57,108 bases of DNA, taken from contig JACMQU010000057.1 of assembly GCA_014376805.1 (NCBI GenBank), positions 1-57,108 on the forward strand, read 5' to 3'. Position 1 is the first letter of the stretch. Every line of letters starts with the position of its first letter. The translations under genes were made by a program, and so were the position numbers. The stretch comes from Bacteroidia bacterium. GTDB taxonomy: Bacteria > Bacteroidota > Bacteroidia > UKL13-3. The notes beneath the pieces are model-generated. The model did not search any database. It saw nothing but the letters and a program-made list of their open reading frames with translations, and was not told the DNA's origin. Positions 9,463 to 18,945 of the stretch are shown piece after piece.

Positions 9463-10080
9463 TTACTTCTCTATCAATACAATTGAACCATTATGACCAG
9501 GTATTGAACCTTTGATCACCAATAAGTTTTGGTCTTTGTGGACCTTTAAGATCTCCAGATTGGTTTTCTTAACACGCGTTCCACCCATTCTTCCAGCCAT
9601 GCGCATTCCTTTGAATACACGGGAAGGATCTGAGGAGGCACCAATAGAGCCTGGTGCACGTAAGCGGTTATGTTGACCGTGTGTTTGCATTCCGACACCC
9701 TGAAAGCCATGACGTTTTACAACACCCTGAAAACCTTTTCCTTTGGATGTACCAACCACGTCTACAAACTCGCCAACCTGAAATAAATCTACGTTTAAAA
9801 TTTGACCAACAGTCATCTGTTCAGTAAATCCTTTAAACTCAACCATTTTAGATTTTGGTGTAGTATTCGCCTTCTTGGTAATACCTTTTAGCGCAGCGGG
9901 AGTGTTTTTTTCTTTCGCATCTCCATACGCAATTTGAACAGCTGCATAGCCATCAGTATCTGATGTCTTAACCTGGGTTACCACATTTGGTCCCACTTCG
10001 ATAACTGTGCAAGGGATTTGTTTTCCATTGCTATCGAAGACGCTGGTCATTCCTAATTTTTTTCCTATTAAACCTGACAT
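9463..10080 (-). CDS. rplC: 50S ribosomal protein L3
   Basis: L3 (uL3) is an early-assembly protein reaching toward the peptidyl-transferase centre. The 205-residue product starts [20 protein letters not shown] and includes the central loop [20 protein letters not shown] then [20 protein letters not shown]. The Gln of the [10 protein letters not shown] loop is the residue methylated by PrmB in enterobacteria. It starts 9 bases after rpsJ and ends 1 base before rplD. Confidence 0.97.
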   Translation of the reverse strand: MSGLIGKKLGMTSVFDSNGKQIPCTVIEVGPNVVTQVKTSDTDGYAAVQIAYGDAKEKNTPAALKGITKKANTTPKSKMVEFKGFTEQMTVGQILNVDLFQVGEFVDVVGTSKGKGFQGVVKRHGFQGVGMQTHGQHNRLRAPGSIGASSDPSRVFKGMRMAGRMGGTRVKKTNLEILKVHKDQNLLVIKGSIPGHNGSIVLIEK

Positions 10081-10089
10081 AGTATTTTA

Positions 10090-10398
10090 TCAAACTTTAA
10101 TTTCAACATCAACTCCGCTGGGCAATTCAAGCTTCATCAAAGCATCAACAGTTTTTGCGGTTGAACTGTAAATATCTAACAATCGTTTGTATGAGCACAA
10201 TTGAAACTGCTCTCTCGCTTTTTTGTTTACGTGCGGGGAACGTAGAACTGTGTAAATTTTCTTTTGCGTAGGTAACGGAATTGGTCCGCTTACTACTGCG
10301 CCAGTAGCTTTTACTGTTCTTACAATCTTCTCAGCTGACTTATCAACTAAGTTGTGATCGAACGATTTTAATTTAATCCTTATTCTTTGGCTAACCAT
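10090..10398 (-). CDS. rpsJ: 30S ribosomal protein S10
   Basis: S10 (uS10, NusE) is both a small-subunit head protein and a transcription antitermination factor. The 102-residue product has the signatures [40 protein letters not shown] and [12 protein letters not shown]. It follows fusA after only 8 bases with no tuf gene between them, so the str and S10 clusters are physically continuous here. Confidence 0.97.
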   Translation of the reverse strand: MVSQRIRIKLKSFDHNLVDKSAEKIVRTVKATGAVVSGPIPLPTQKKIYTVLRSPHVNKKAREQFQLCSYKRLLDIYSSTAKTVDALMKLELPSGVDVEIKV

Positions 10399-10406
10399 GA
10401 TATTTA

Positions 10407-12509
10407 TTAAGCTTTTGCCTTACCGTTAACTTTGGCTAATATTTCTTCCTGTACATTTCTGGGAGCTTCGGCATAGTGATCAAATTCCATTGTTGATGAT
10501 GCACGTCCGGATGATAATGTTCTCAACTGCGTTACATAACCAAACATTTCTGCTAATGGAACTTTTGCTTTAACAACTGAGGCTCCTGCTCTTGTATCCA
10601 TTCCATCTAACTGACCTCTGCGTTTATTTAAGTCGCCTATCACATCTCCCATATTCTCTTCAGGTGTAATCACCTCAATTTTCATAATTGGCTCAAGTAA
10701 AACCGGGCTTGCTTTACGTGAAGCTTCTCTGAAACCAATTTTTGCTGCTATTTCAAAAGACAAAGCATCAGAGTCTACTGCGTGAAATGATCCATCATAC
10801 AAGCGCACTTTCAAACTCTCTACTGCATATCCGGCTAACACTCCATTTTGCATGGCCAATCTAAATCCCTTTTCAACAGAAGGTATATATTCTTTAGGAA
10901 TGGATCCGCCAACAATTTCGTTAACAAATTCTAAACCTGGTTTGTCTGGAGTTCCCGGACTTAACTCGAATGATATATCTGCAAATTTTCCACGACCACC
11001 AGATTGTTTTTTGTATAATTCACGATGCGTGGTTGGTTTTGTAATGGTTTCTTTGTAAGACACCTGAGGGGCACCTTGATTACATTCAACTTTAAACTCG
11101 CGACTTAAACGGACAACAATAATTTCTAAATGCAATTCACCCATCCCGGAAATTACAGTTTGTCCTGTTTCTTCGTCGGTATGTACTTTAAAGGTAGGAT
11201 CTTCTTCAGCTAATTTTGCCAGAGCCATTCCTAATTTATCAGAATCTGCTTGTGTTTTTGGTTCAACTGCCAACCCGATAACCGGATCAGGAAAGTCCAT
11301 CGCTTCTAATACAATCGGATTTTTTTCTTCACAAAGCGTATCGCCTGTTTTAATATCTTTAAATCCAACAACTGCTCCTATATCACCGGCACCTAAATGA
11401 TCTACCGGGTTTTGTTTATTTGCATGCATCTGAAAGATACGTGAAATACGTTCTTTATTTTCGCTGCGTGTATTATATACATATGAACCAGCATCCAGCA
11501 TGCCTGAGTAAACGCGGATAAATGCTAATCTGCCAACAAAAGGATCGGTGGCAATTTTAAATGCAAGTGCCGTAAATGGTTGTTTATAATCCGGTTGACG
11601 GGTTACTTCTAAACCTGTATCAGGGTTTGTTCCTGTTATTGTTCCTTTATCAATAGGGCTTGGTAACAATTCCATTACCAAATCCAGCATGGTTTGAACA
11701 CCTTTATTCTTGAAAGAAGAACCACATACCATAGGTACTATCTTCATATCAATAGTAGCTGCGCGAAGGGCAATTAAAATTTCTTCTTCTGTGATAGTTG
11801 ATGGATCATCAAAAAACTTCTGCATCAAATTATCATCATATTCAGAAACGGCTTCCAGTAATTTTTCTCTCCATTCTGTCGCTTCTTCAATCATATCGGC
11901 AGGAATGTCAACAATTTGGTAGGTCATACCTTTATCGTGTTCATTCCATACCATTCCACGGAAGTTTATTAAATCAACTACACCGGTAAAATTATCTTCT
12001 GCTCCTATAGGTAATTGTAAGGGAACTGCATTGCTTCCAAGCATAGTCTTAACCTGCTTCACAACGTTAAGGAAATCTGCACCTGAGCGGTCCATCTTAT
12101 TTACAAAACCAATACGGGCAACATTATAATTATTTGCCAGACGCCAGTTAGTTTCTGATTGTGGTTCAACACCATCTACAGCAGAAAATAAGAATACCAA
12201 ACCATCAAGAACACGCAAAGAACGATTAACTTCCACTGTAAAGTCAACGTGACCTGGTGTATCTATAATATTGATGTGGTAGTTATTATCACGGTATTTC
12301 CAGAAAACAGTTGTAGCGGCAGACGTAATTGTTATACCTCTTTCCTGCTCCTGAACCATCCAGTCCATAGTAGCCGCACCATCGTGCACTTCGCCTATTT
12401 TGTGGTTTACACCTGAATAGTAAAGTATACGCTCAGTGGTAGTTGTTTTACCAGCATCAATATGAGCTGCAATACCTATGTTTCTTGTATATTTTAAGTC
12501 GCGGGACAT
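10407..12509 (-). CDS. fusA: Translation elongation factor G
   Basis: EF-G drives translocation using GTP. The 700-residue product has all GTPase motifs: P-loop AHIDAGKTT near residue 17, the switch text [23 protein letters not shown] near residue 88 and NKMD near residue 142. Domains II-V follow, including the domain IV signature [20 protein letters not shown] and the domain V segment [20 protein letters not shown]. It lies between rpsG (24-base spacer) and rpsJ (8-base spacer). The canonical str-operon position marks it as the main EF-G rather than a tetracycline-type paralogue. Confidence 0.97.
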   Translation of the reverse strand: MSRDLKYTRNIGIAAHIDAGKTTTTERILYYSGVNHKIGEVHDGAATMDWMVQEQERGITITSAATTVFWKYRDNNYHINIIDTPGHVDFTVEVNRSLRVLDGLVFLFSAVDGVEPQSETNWRLANNYNVARIGFVNKMDRSGADFLNVVKQVKTMLGSNAVPLQLPIGAEDNFTGVVDLINFRGMVWNEHDKGMTYQIVDIPADMIEEATEWREKLLEAVSEYDDNLMQKFFDDPSTITEEEILIALRAATIDMKIVPMVCGSSFKNKGVQTMLDLVMELLPSPIDKGTITGTNPDTGLEVTRQPDYKQPFTALAFKIATDPFVGRLAFIRVYSGMLDAGSYVYNTRSENKERISRIFQMHANKQNPVDHLGAGDIGAVVGFKDIKTGDTLCEEKNPIVLEAMDFPDPVIGLAVEPKTQADSDKLGMALAKLAEEDPTFKVHTDEETGQTVISGMGELHLEIIVVRLSREFKVECNQGAPQVSYKETITKPTTHRELYKKQSGGRGKFADISFELSPGTPDKPGLEFVNEIVGGSIPKEYIPSVEKGFRLAMQNGVLAGYAVESLKVRLYDGSFHAVDSDALSFEIAAKIGFREASRKASPVLLEPIMKIEVITPEENMGDVIGDLNKRRGQLDGMDTRAGASVVKAKVPLAEMFGYVTQLRTLSSGRASSTMEFDHYAEAPRNVQEEILAKVNGKAKA

Positions 12510-12533
12510 TTAAATGATTCCTCTTTATATTAT

Positions 12534-13004
12534 TTAACTAATTTTAAAATGTGAGAATGCCTTATTGGCATCAGCCATTTTATGTGTGTCTTCACGTTTT
12601 TTTACTGAGGCACCTTCATTCTTAGAAGCTGCTAAAATTTCATTAGCCAGTTTATCCGCCATTGTTTTCTCTCCACGATTGCGGGAATACTTAATAAGCC
12701 ATTTCATACCAACTGCTACCTTACGGTCTGCAGGCACTTCCATAGGGATCTGAAATGTTGCTCCACCAACTCTGCGTGATTTTACTTCTACCGAAGGCAT
12801 TACATTGTTTAATGCTTTTTTCCACACATCTAAACCACGTTCCTGAGCTTTGGCTTCAACCTTATCAAGCGCAGTGTAAAAAATTGAATAAGCGGTTGTT
12901 TTTTTACCTTCCCACATCAGGTTATTAACGAAGCGTGTTACCAATACATCATTAAATTTTGGATCAGGTAACAAAATATGCTTTTTAGCTCTTGATTTTC
13001 TCAT
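12534..13004 (-). CDS. rpsG: 30S ribosomal protein S7
   Basis: S7 (uS7) nucleates assembly of the small-subunit head and contacts the E-site tRNA. The 156-residue product begins MRKSRAKKHILLPDPKFNDV and contains WEGKKTTAYSIFYTALD, NVMPSVEVKSRRVGGATFQI and the C-terminal MADANKAFSHFKIS. It starts 24 bases after rpsL and ends 24 bases before fusA. In Escherichia coli S7 represses its own operon; I could not identify such a site here. Confidence 0.97.
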   Translation of the reverse strand: MRKSRAKKHILLPDPKFNDVLVTRFVNNLMWEGKKTTAYSIFYTALDKVEAKAQERGLDVWKKALNNVMPSVEVKSRRVGGATFQIPMEVPADRKVAVGMKWLIKYSRNRGEKTMADKLANEILAASKNEGASVKKREDTHKMADANKAFSHFKIS

Positions 13005-13028
13005 CTTATTATATGCTTACGCCGGTTC

Positions 13029-13445
13029 TTACTTCTTTTTAGGTTTAGCTTTAGGATCAACCGCAACCTGTCCTGGTTTAGGTTTTTTAGTTCCATATTT
13101 TGAACGTCTTTGATTACGACCGGCTACACCGGCTGTATCTAAAGCACCACGTACAATGTGATAACGCACACCTGGAAGATCTTTTACCCTGCCACCTCTA
13201 ACCAAAACGATAGAGTGTTCTTGCAGGTTATGACCTTCACCGGGAATATAAGCGTTAATCTCATTTCCATTTGTTAACCTTACACGTGCCACTTTACGCA
13301 TAGCCGAGTTAGGCTTCTTAGGAGTTGTAGTGTACACACGGGTACAAACACCTCTACGCTGAGGACATGAATCAAGAGCTGGTGATTTGCTCTTTGTTGT
13401 TACATCGTTGCGGCCCTTACGAACCAATTGTTGAATAGTAGGCAT
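13029..13445 (-). CDS. rpsL: 30S ribosomal protein S12
   Basis: S12 (uS12) is at the decoding centre. The 138-residue product starts [15 protein letters not shown] and contains [20 protein letters not shown] and [19 protein letters not shown]. Lysines of the PKKPNS and GGRVKDLPG motifs, where streptomycin-resistance changes arise, are the wild-type residues. It is the first gene of the 25-gene operon in this window. Two consensus promoters lie 46-76 and 184-214 bases upstream of its ATG. Confidence 0.97.
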   Translation of the reverse strand: MPTIQQLVRKGRNDVTTKSKSPALDSCPQRRGVCTRVYTTTPKKPNSAMRKVARVRLTNGNEINAYIPGEGHNLQEHSIVLVRGGRVKDLPGVRYHIVRGALDTAGVAGRNQRRSKYGTKKPKPGQVAVDPKAKPKKK

Positions 13446-13490
13446 ATCTTACTGTTGAATACGCAATTTTTAGTCTTAAAAACGGGAGGG

Positions 13491-13521
13491 CAAAGGTAGT
13501 GATTTATTTTAGCGATGCAAG
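13491..13521 (-). promoter_or_regulatory. Proximal promoter (P1) of the rpsL operon
   Basis: Reading the minus strand, CTTG (13521-13518) is followed after exactly 19 bases by TACCTTTG (13498-13491) and then C. This matches the Bacteroidota -7 consensus TAnnTTTG fully and the -33 TTTG in three of four bases. The start of transcription would lie near 13485, giving a leader of about 40 bases with no Shine-Dalgarno sequence before the rpsL ATG. Confidence 0.75.
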
Positions 13522-13612
13522 CGTTCGCAAAAAATATATATAAAGTAGTATATAAATATTAATTGCTGAGCGGGTATCTGCAAAAGAAACCATCAGTCTT
13601 ATTCCTGAATTT

Positions 13613-13625
13613 CCCCTTAAAGGGG
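13613..13625. promoter_or_regulatory. 13-base palindrome at the predicted P2 start site
   Basis: CCCCTTAAAGGGG reads as a perfect inverted repeat of six bases around a central A. It begins four bases downstream of the P2 -7 element and covers the likely transcription start. It could be an operator, a transcript-start stem or chance; there is no direct evidence for binding. Confidence 0.35.
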
Positions 13626-13628
13626 CTG

Positions 13629-13659
13629 CAAATGTAAGAAAGATTTTATATAAAACAAG
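13629..13659 (-). promoter_or_regulatory. Distal promoter (P2) of the rpsL operon
   Basis: On the minus strand CTTG (13659-13656) is followed after 19 bases by TACATTTG (13636-13629) and then CAGCCCC. The -7 element is a full match to TAnnTTTG and the spacing equals that of P1 and of the internal rpsH promoter. The initially transcribed bases (CAGCCC) are shared with the rpsH promoter. A transcript from here would have a leader of about 175 bases. Confidence 0.7.
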
Positions 13660-13807
13660 TAATTACTGAAATTTCAATAAAAGGTGTAATTATTTCCCTC
13701 CATCAATCTACAAATTATTAATTTCTATTATAGATAATCAAAAATAATCCCGGAATTTGAATAGATTCATTTTAATTTGCAATTATTAGATTTTGACATA
13801 ACTACAA

Positions 13808-16800
13808 ATGAAAAAGACTATTTACTCCATTTTTTTTTGGATATTTTTATCAGTTAAATTTTTTGACGGCAACAACTGTTTCGCAACGCATTTTATAGGA
13901 TCAGAAATTTCTTATCAATGCACCGGTACACCAGGAATTTACAATGTATCTTTAAAGGTATTCAAAGATTGCTCCGGTGTACAACTCTGCCCAAATTGTC
14001 CCACTTCATTGTCATCAGGATGTAATATATCCATTAATATTGCAGGGGCCTCTGGTACTTGCAACGGTACTGGTTTTGGATCCGTTTCATTAACTGTTGA
14101 TATAGCAAAAAGCGGTTTCGATGTGGTTCAACTTTGCAAAAGTTCAACGAGTATTTGTTCTAATTGCGGAACCCGAACGGCTGGGAGCATCACTCCCGGT
14201 ATTGAGGTATATGTTTTTTCAGGTCTTGTTAATCTAACAGGAATTCCTGCAAGTTGCTGCTTAGTGAGCATTAATTTTGGTTCCTGCTGCAGAAACTCAA
14301 CGATAACGACCTTAAGTAACCCGGGATCTTTAAATTATTATACGGAAGCTATAATAAACCGTTGCGCATCGCCTTGCAATTCATCACCTGTTTATAATAT
14401 TCCTCCTGATTTTGTCTTAAAAGCAGGGGCTGATGCTAATTTAAATATGGGGGCTTCCGATCCGGATGGAGATTCTTTAAGCTATGCTCTTGCGCCATCA
14501 TTAACAGGAGCAGGCACTGCAGCTCCTTACGCAAGCCCTTATAGCCCACTCGTTCCATTTGCATATCTTGGTGCACCCGTTCAAAGTCCACCAGCATTGC
14601 CTCCCGTTGGAATTAACATGAATCCGACCACAGGAGATTTGCGATTTAGACCCCAGGGTAATTTTGTTGCAAATATTGTCATCGAGGTAAGTCAATGGAA
14701 GAACATTGCAGGCATTCCAACACTGATGGGTAAAAACCGCCGTGATCATCAGTTTAATTCTTTAATCTATACCTCAAATGCAACGGCGAGTTTAAAAAAA
14801 TATGATACTTTGGGAACCTATTTGGGGATTGCTCCGGTTACTGAATCTATTGCCATTTGTGCAGGGCAAAAAATATGCAGAAATTATGTAGCAGCCACCA
14901 ATAATTTAATTGACACTACAGATCTAGAATGGAGTAATCCTTTAAGTATGCCAGGTGCAACTTTAACGCGCCTTTACAACGATACATTCAGAATTACCAC
15001 CGGACCACGCATGGATAGTATGCGCTTTTGCTGGACGGTTCCTTCAACCGCCGCAAGTAATACTCCTTATGTGGCTGTATTTCTTGCCAAAAGCAGGTTA
15101 TGTACTTTTCCACATAAATCATTGGGAACATTGGCTATTTATGCAAGTGCAGCAGGAGCTCCATTAGCTTTTATCAACAAAGCCCTTACAGCAACCAATA
15201 AATATAAATTTACTTATACGCGTTATAACCTAAGCATTCCCGACAAACTACTTACCCAATGGAAAATAGAAACCTTTCCGGGAAGTAATATATATACCAC
15301 CTATAACAGCGATACTATTTCTCCTGTATTGTTTACACAGAACGGAAAATACCGTGTAAAACTTGTATTAACAAGTGTATGTAACAGCACAACTACAATA
15401 ACAGATTCAGTGTATATTACATCCTTATTTATATCACCCACTACAAAAAATATTGTTTGTAAAGGAGATTCAAGTGGCATGGTTACACTCACACCAACCA
15501 ATGCCATTGGTCCGGTTTTATATAATATCAATAATGGCATTTATCAAAGTAACAACATATTTACAAATTTGGCAGCAGGTAATTATTTTATAAAGGCACA
15601 AGACAGTTTAAACTTTCGCGACTCGATTAACATTACGATAGCACAACCCGACTCTTTTGTACGATTGAATGTAAATGCATTTAACAATGTGATATGCAGG
15701 AGCGATTCGAGCGGAAGCGTTTCATTTGTTGTAAATAATGGCCGTTCGCCTTATCTATTTAAATCGGGAACCGGGACCTACCAAAGCAGTGCAAGTTTCA
15801 ATAAAAATGTTGCAGGTAATTATACATTTTATGTTAAGGATTCTAATAACTGTACAGCATCAGCACAGGTTAATTTTACACAACCCGATTCATTTGTTAC
15901 CATCAGTGTAACCAGCCTGAGCAACCTGCGATGCATGGGCGATTCGAGCGGCAGCGCAACATTATTTATTAGGAATGGAAAAGCACCATATCAATATAGA
16001 ATGAATAGCTTACCTTATCAAAGCAGCAATGTAATAAACAAAATTGCTGCCGGTACACAAACTTTTTATGTGAATGATTCAAACAATTGTAACGCTTCTG
16101 TGAATGCAACGTTTACAGAACCTGCAACCGGCATCCTGTTAACTACAACATCCATTACCAATGTTATTTGTAAGAATGATTCAACAGGTATAGTAACCTT
16201 AAGTGCGAGCAATGGACTTGCACCCTATCAATATAAATTATTGGGTTCAAATTACCAAAACAGCAATATAATTACAAGACTAAAAGCAGGCATCCAAACT
16301 TTGATGGTGCTTGATTCAGCCGGCTGTCCGGCCAGCATAGTTGTTAATATTTTGGAGCCCTTAATTGCAATGAGTTTACAAAGTACATCCATTACTCATG
16401 TTAATTGTAACGGAGATTCTACAGGTGCTGTGAGCTTAAGTGTGCGTGCGGGTCAAGCACCTTTCAGGTATAAAATAGCTGCACCGGTTTATCAAAGCAG
16501 CAACACTTTTAATAACCTGAAGGCCGGTTCAATTACTTGTTATGCGCTCGACTCGAATAATTGTGCAGCAAGCAAAGCAATTACTATAACCGAACCATTA
16601 AAAATTATACCTTCAATACAGCTTACACAAGTTCCCTGCCATGGAGGAAACGGAAGTATTGCCATCACTGCAAATGGAGGCGTATCACCCTATTTATATC
16701 AGCTTGATTCAGGTGGCTTTGGATCAGGAAATATTTTTAACAATATACCAGCAAGGCAATATTTTATAAGTGCGAAAGATCAAAACAATTGCGTTGTTAA

Positions 16801-18121
16801 AGTTAATACCACACTTGTTGATCCGCAAATAGTAAGCATCAATTCGCAAGTAATAAATCCTAAATGTTTTGGACAAAATACCGGCAGCATTCAATTAAAT
16901 GTAAGTGGAGGAAGACCACCTTATCAATACAAATTTGGCTTGGCAGCCTATTCTACCAATAATTTGTTGGGTAATCTAACGGCAGGCACTTACAATGTAA
17001 GTGTTAAAGACTCAAGTAATTGTTTGCAACAAAGTAGTATTATCATTAATCAGGCACCGGCATTTAGCAAAACACTTAGTGCCACCAATGCCATCTGTTC
17101 AGGATTAAATAACGGTACCGCAAGCATACAGTTAAGCGGAGGCACACCTCCATATGCATATAGCTGGAAAACTACGCCGGTGCAAACAACAGCAAAGGCA
17201 ATCAACATGTATTCTGGTTATGCTTATGTTACATTTACAGATAGCAATTTATGTACCGGCAAAGATTCTGTGATGGTTGGTTTGAACCCAATGTTTAATA
17301 ATGAAAAATTGTGTGTGGTAAGCAATGATACCAGCACTAGTAAAAATATAATTTCATGGGATAAGACTTCTGGTGTGGGCATTGCTGCATACAAAGTATA
17401 CGCATCCACAAATGCAGGCGGTCCTTTTGTTCTTGTAGCTTCAAGGCCATTTAATGCTTTAAGTGTGGTGTTGGATAACATAAGTGGAATACCTTCGCAG
17501 GCTTATTATTACAACATTAAATCGGTAGACAGTTGTAACGTTGAATCATCAGCCAGTGCAATGCATAAAACCATTTATCTTAACGCGGGTAAAATTGCAG
17601 GAAACGATGTTGCTTTAAACTGGAACAGCTATTCAGGTATCGCTACGCTTTCTTCTTTATCAATAAAAAGAAGCATAAACGGCGGGGCATACATTAGCCT
17701 TGCATCAGTGCCCTTAACAACAATCTCATATATTGATTCAACGCATACATCAGGCATAAAAAGATATATTATTGACCTGACGTTACCAAATAGTTGTGCT
17801 ACTTTTGCTAACCATGTTTATTCTAATATGGCAATGATTGGTTTAACAGGAATATCGGTAAATTCTACCATTTCATACGGCATTAATGTTTATCCCAACC
17901 CTACAGAAGGCCTTGTTAAAATACAATCAACACAACCTGACCTATTACTTCATTCTGTTGAAGTATATAACCTGCCGGGATCAAAAGTAAAGGAACTACA
18001 AATTGCAGATATAGTTGAAACAACAATAGACCTGGGTGATCTTGCAAATGGTATGTATAATTTAGTGGTTACAGCAAACCAGGGTAAAAAGTATGTGTTT
18101 AAAGTTGTTTTGAACCGTTAG
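13808..18121 (+). CDS. Secreted SprB-repeat protein with T9SS type A sorting domain
   Basis: The 1437-residue product has an N-terminal signal peptide (MKKTIYSIFFWIFLS, mature start probably near THFIGSEISYQC), a cysteine-rich N-terminal region seen in many Bacteroidota cell-surface proteins, and eight consecutive SprB-type repeats from about residue 545 to 1170. Each repeat opens with a C-x-G/N-D-S-[ST]-G-x-[VAI]-type motif (for example CKGDSSGMVTL, CRSDSSGSVSF, CNGDSTGAVSL) and recurs every 77-80 residues. A fibronectin-like region follows, and the last 75 residues form a T9SS type A domain (INVYPNPTEGLVKIQ). SprB of Flavobacterium johnsoniae is a gliding adhesin with similar repeats. An adhesin or matrix role is inferred; no gliding genes are nearby. 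Confidence 0.85.
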   Translation: MKKTIYSIFFWIFLSVKFFDGNNCFATHFIGSEISYQCTGTPGIYNVSLKVFKDCSGVQLCPNCPTSLSSGCNISINIAGASGTCNGTGFGSVSLTVDIAKSGFDVVQLCKSSTSICSNCGTRTAGSITPGIEVYVFSGLVNLTGIPASCCLVSINFGSCCRNSTITTLSNPGSLNYYTEAIINRCASPCNSSPVYNIPPDFVLKAGADANLNMGASDPDGDSLSYALAPSLTGAGTAAPYASPYSPLVPFAYLGAPVQSPPALPPVGINMNPTTGDLRFRPQGNFVANIVIEVSQWKNIAGIPTLMGKNRRDHQFNSLIYTSNATASLKKYDTLGTYLGIAPVTESIAICAGQKICRNYVAATNNLIDTTDLEWSNPLSMPGATLTRLYNDTFRITTGPRMDSMRFCWTVPSTAASNTPYVAVFLAKSRLCTFPHKSLGTLAIYASAAGAPLAFINKALTATNKYKFTYTRYNLSIPDKLLTQWKIETFPGSNIYTTYNSDTISPVLFTQNGKYRVKLVLTSVCNSTTTITDSVYITSLFISPTTKNIVCKGDSSGMVTLTPTNAIGPVLYNINNGIYQSNNIFTNLAAGNYFIKAQDSLNFRDSINITIAQPDSFVRLNVNAFNNVICRSDSSGSVSFVVNNGRSPYLFKSGTGTYQSSASFNKNVAGNYTFYVKDSNNCTASAQVNFTQPDSFVTISVTSLSNLRCMGDSSGSATLFIRNGKAPYQYRMNSLPYQSSNVINKIAAGTQTFYVNDSNNCNASVNATFTEPATGILLTTTSITNVICKNDSTGIVTLSASNGLAPYQYKLLGSNYQNSNIITRLKAGIQTLMVLDSAGCPASIVVNILEPLIAMSLQSTSITHVNCNGDSTGAVSLSVRAGQAPFRYKIAAPVYQSSNTFNNLKAGSITCYALDSNNCAASKAITITEPLKIIPSIQLTQVPCHGGNGSIAITANGGVSPYLYQLDSGGFGSGNIFNNIPARQYFISAKDQNNCVVKVNTTLVDPQIVSINSQVINPKCFGQNTGSIQLNVSGGRPPYQYKFGLAAYSTNNLLGNLTAGTYNVSVKDSSNCLQQSSIIINQAPAFSKTLSATNAICSGLNNGTASIQLSGGTPPYAYSWKTTPVQTTAKAINMYSGYAYVTFTDSNLCTGKDSVMVGLNPMFNNEKLCVVSNDTSTSKNIISWDKTSGVGIAAYKVYASTNAGGPFVLVASRPFNALSVVLDNISGIPSQAYYYNIKSVDSCNVESSASAMHKTIYLNAGKIAGNDVALNWNSYSGIATLSSLSIKRSINGGAYISLASVPLTTISYIDSTHTSGIKRYIIDLTLPNSCATFANHVYSNMAMIGLTGISVNSTISYGINVYPNPTEGLVKIQSTQPDLLLHSVEVYNLPGSKVKELQIADIVETTIDLGDLANGMYNLVVTANQGKKYVFKVVLNR
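15440..17300 (+). repeat. Eight tandem SprB-type repeats within the 13808-18121 gene
   Basis: The cysteine that opens each repeat is encoded near 15460, 15696, 15933, 16168, 16406, 16636, 16863 and 17097, giving a period of roughly 228-240 bases. The first five copies keep D-S-[ST]-G after the cysteine; the last three have diverged (CHGGNGSI, CFGQNTGSI, CSGLNNGTA). Copies differ throughout at the DNA level, so the array is old and diverging rather than recently amplified. Confidence 0.85.
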
Positions 18122-18204
18122 AACTTTGTGATGAAGGTGAAGACTGTATGCATGTTCATTACGTAAATCTTGAAAGTAGTTTTTTATAAATACTTAGAGT
18201 TAGC

Positions 18205-18212
18205 TAGTTTTG
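18205..18212 (+). promoter_or_regulatory. Putative -7 element for the receiver/kinase operon
   Basis: TAGTTTTG, followed by CC, is a full match to the Bacteroidota TAnnTTTG element 32 bases before the ATG at 18244. A TTTT stands 19 bases upstream in place of TTTG, so the -33 element is weak. This would give the two-gene operon its own promoter. Confidence 0.45.
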
Positions 18213-18243
18213 CCTAATTTAAAAAACAGACCGAGAAAAGAAT

Positions 18244-18945
18244 ATGGATATAATTAAAAATAAAATCACCTTAATTATCGCCCTTATTGGACTAATTGGC
18301 GGTATCATTTGGACACTACAGACTAACTTTAACATTGAGCCTATTATTTTAGTTTGTGTATCACTGGCAGAAGTCGCTGGTTATTATTTATTACCTGAAC
18401 CAAAAACACCTGGGTTAACGCAAACTAAAAACAAAAACGAACAGAATGTAAACGTAAGTGTGAATGTTGGAGCAACACCAATACAAAATATAGAGCCTGA
18501 AAAACTTATTGAGAAAAACAACATTGACAGGAATACAATAATTGATTTAACGCAATCAAAAACAAGCATTCTTTTCATTGACGATGACAAAAACTTTAGT
18601 GTAGTTAAGATTCTCAAGGACAGCAATTGGAAGAAAGTAAAAACTGTGGTTGACATTAAATCTTTGGACATACCAATTGTGAAAGAGGCTAACATTGTAT
18701 TTGTAGACATTAATGGTGTTGGTAAACTATTAAATTTAGAATATGAAGGACTTGACTTAGCATTAATGTTAAAACAACGGTATCCAGAAAAGAAAGTAAT
18801 TATTTATTCTGCCAATAGAAACAGTAACTCATTTCATAGTGCTTGGGATTTATGTGATTTTAAGCTTGAAAAAAACGCTTTACCTTATCAGTTTCAAAAT
18901 TTAGTAGAAGAATATAGTATAGAATTATTTAAAAGTAAAGAATGA
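18244..18945 (+). CDS. Membrane-anchored receiver-domain protein
   Basis: The 233-residue product begins with two hydrophobic segments (about residues 8-26 and 33-51) joined by a five- to seven-residue turn, predicting a hairpin anchor with both ends in the cytoplasm. A polar Lys/Asn-rich linker follows (about 52-106), then a receiver (REC) domain: acidic triad DDD at 113-115, candidate phosphoacceptor Asp155 (VFVDINGVG), Ser189 in IIYSAN and a Lys at 207-210 followed by Pro214. There is no output domain after the REC. Its stop overlaps the start of the kinase-like gene by four bases (ATGA), so the two are translationally coupled. No specific family is recognised. Confidence 0.75.
   Translation: MDIIKNKITLIIALIGLIGGIIWTLQTNFNIEPIILVCVSLAEVAGYYLLPEPKTPGLTQTKNKNEQNVNVSVNVGATPIQNIEPEKLIEKNNIDRNTIIDLTQSKTSILFIDDDKNFSVVKILKDSNWKKVKTVVDIKSLDIPIVKEANIVFVDINGVGKLLNLEYEGLDLALMLKQRYPEKKVIIYSANRNSNSFHSAWDLCDFKLEKNALPYQFQNLVEEYSIELFKSKE

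Noticed and set aside
15440-17300. Regular ~235-base periodicity considered as a CRISPR-like or DNA-level repeat array
   Set aside because: The period is an exact multiple of codons, copies differ throughout, and the translation matches SprB-type protein repeats.
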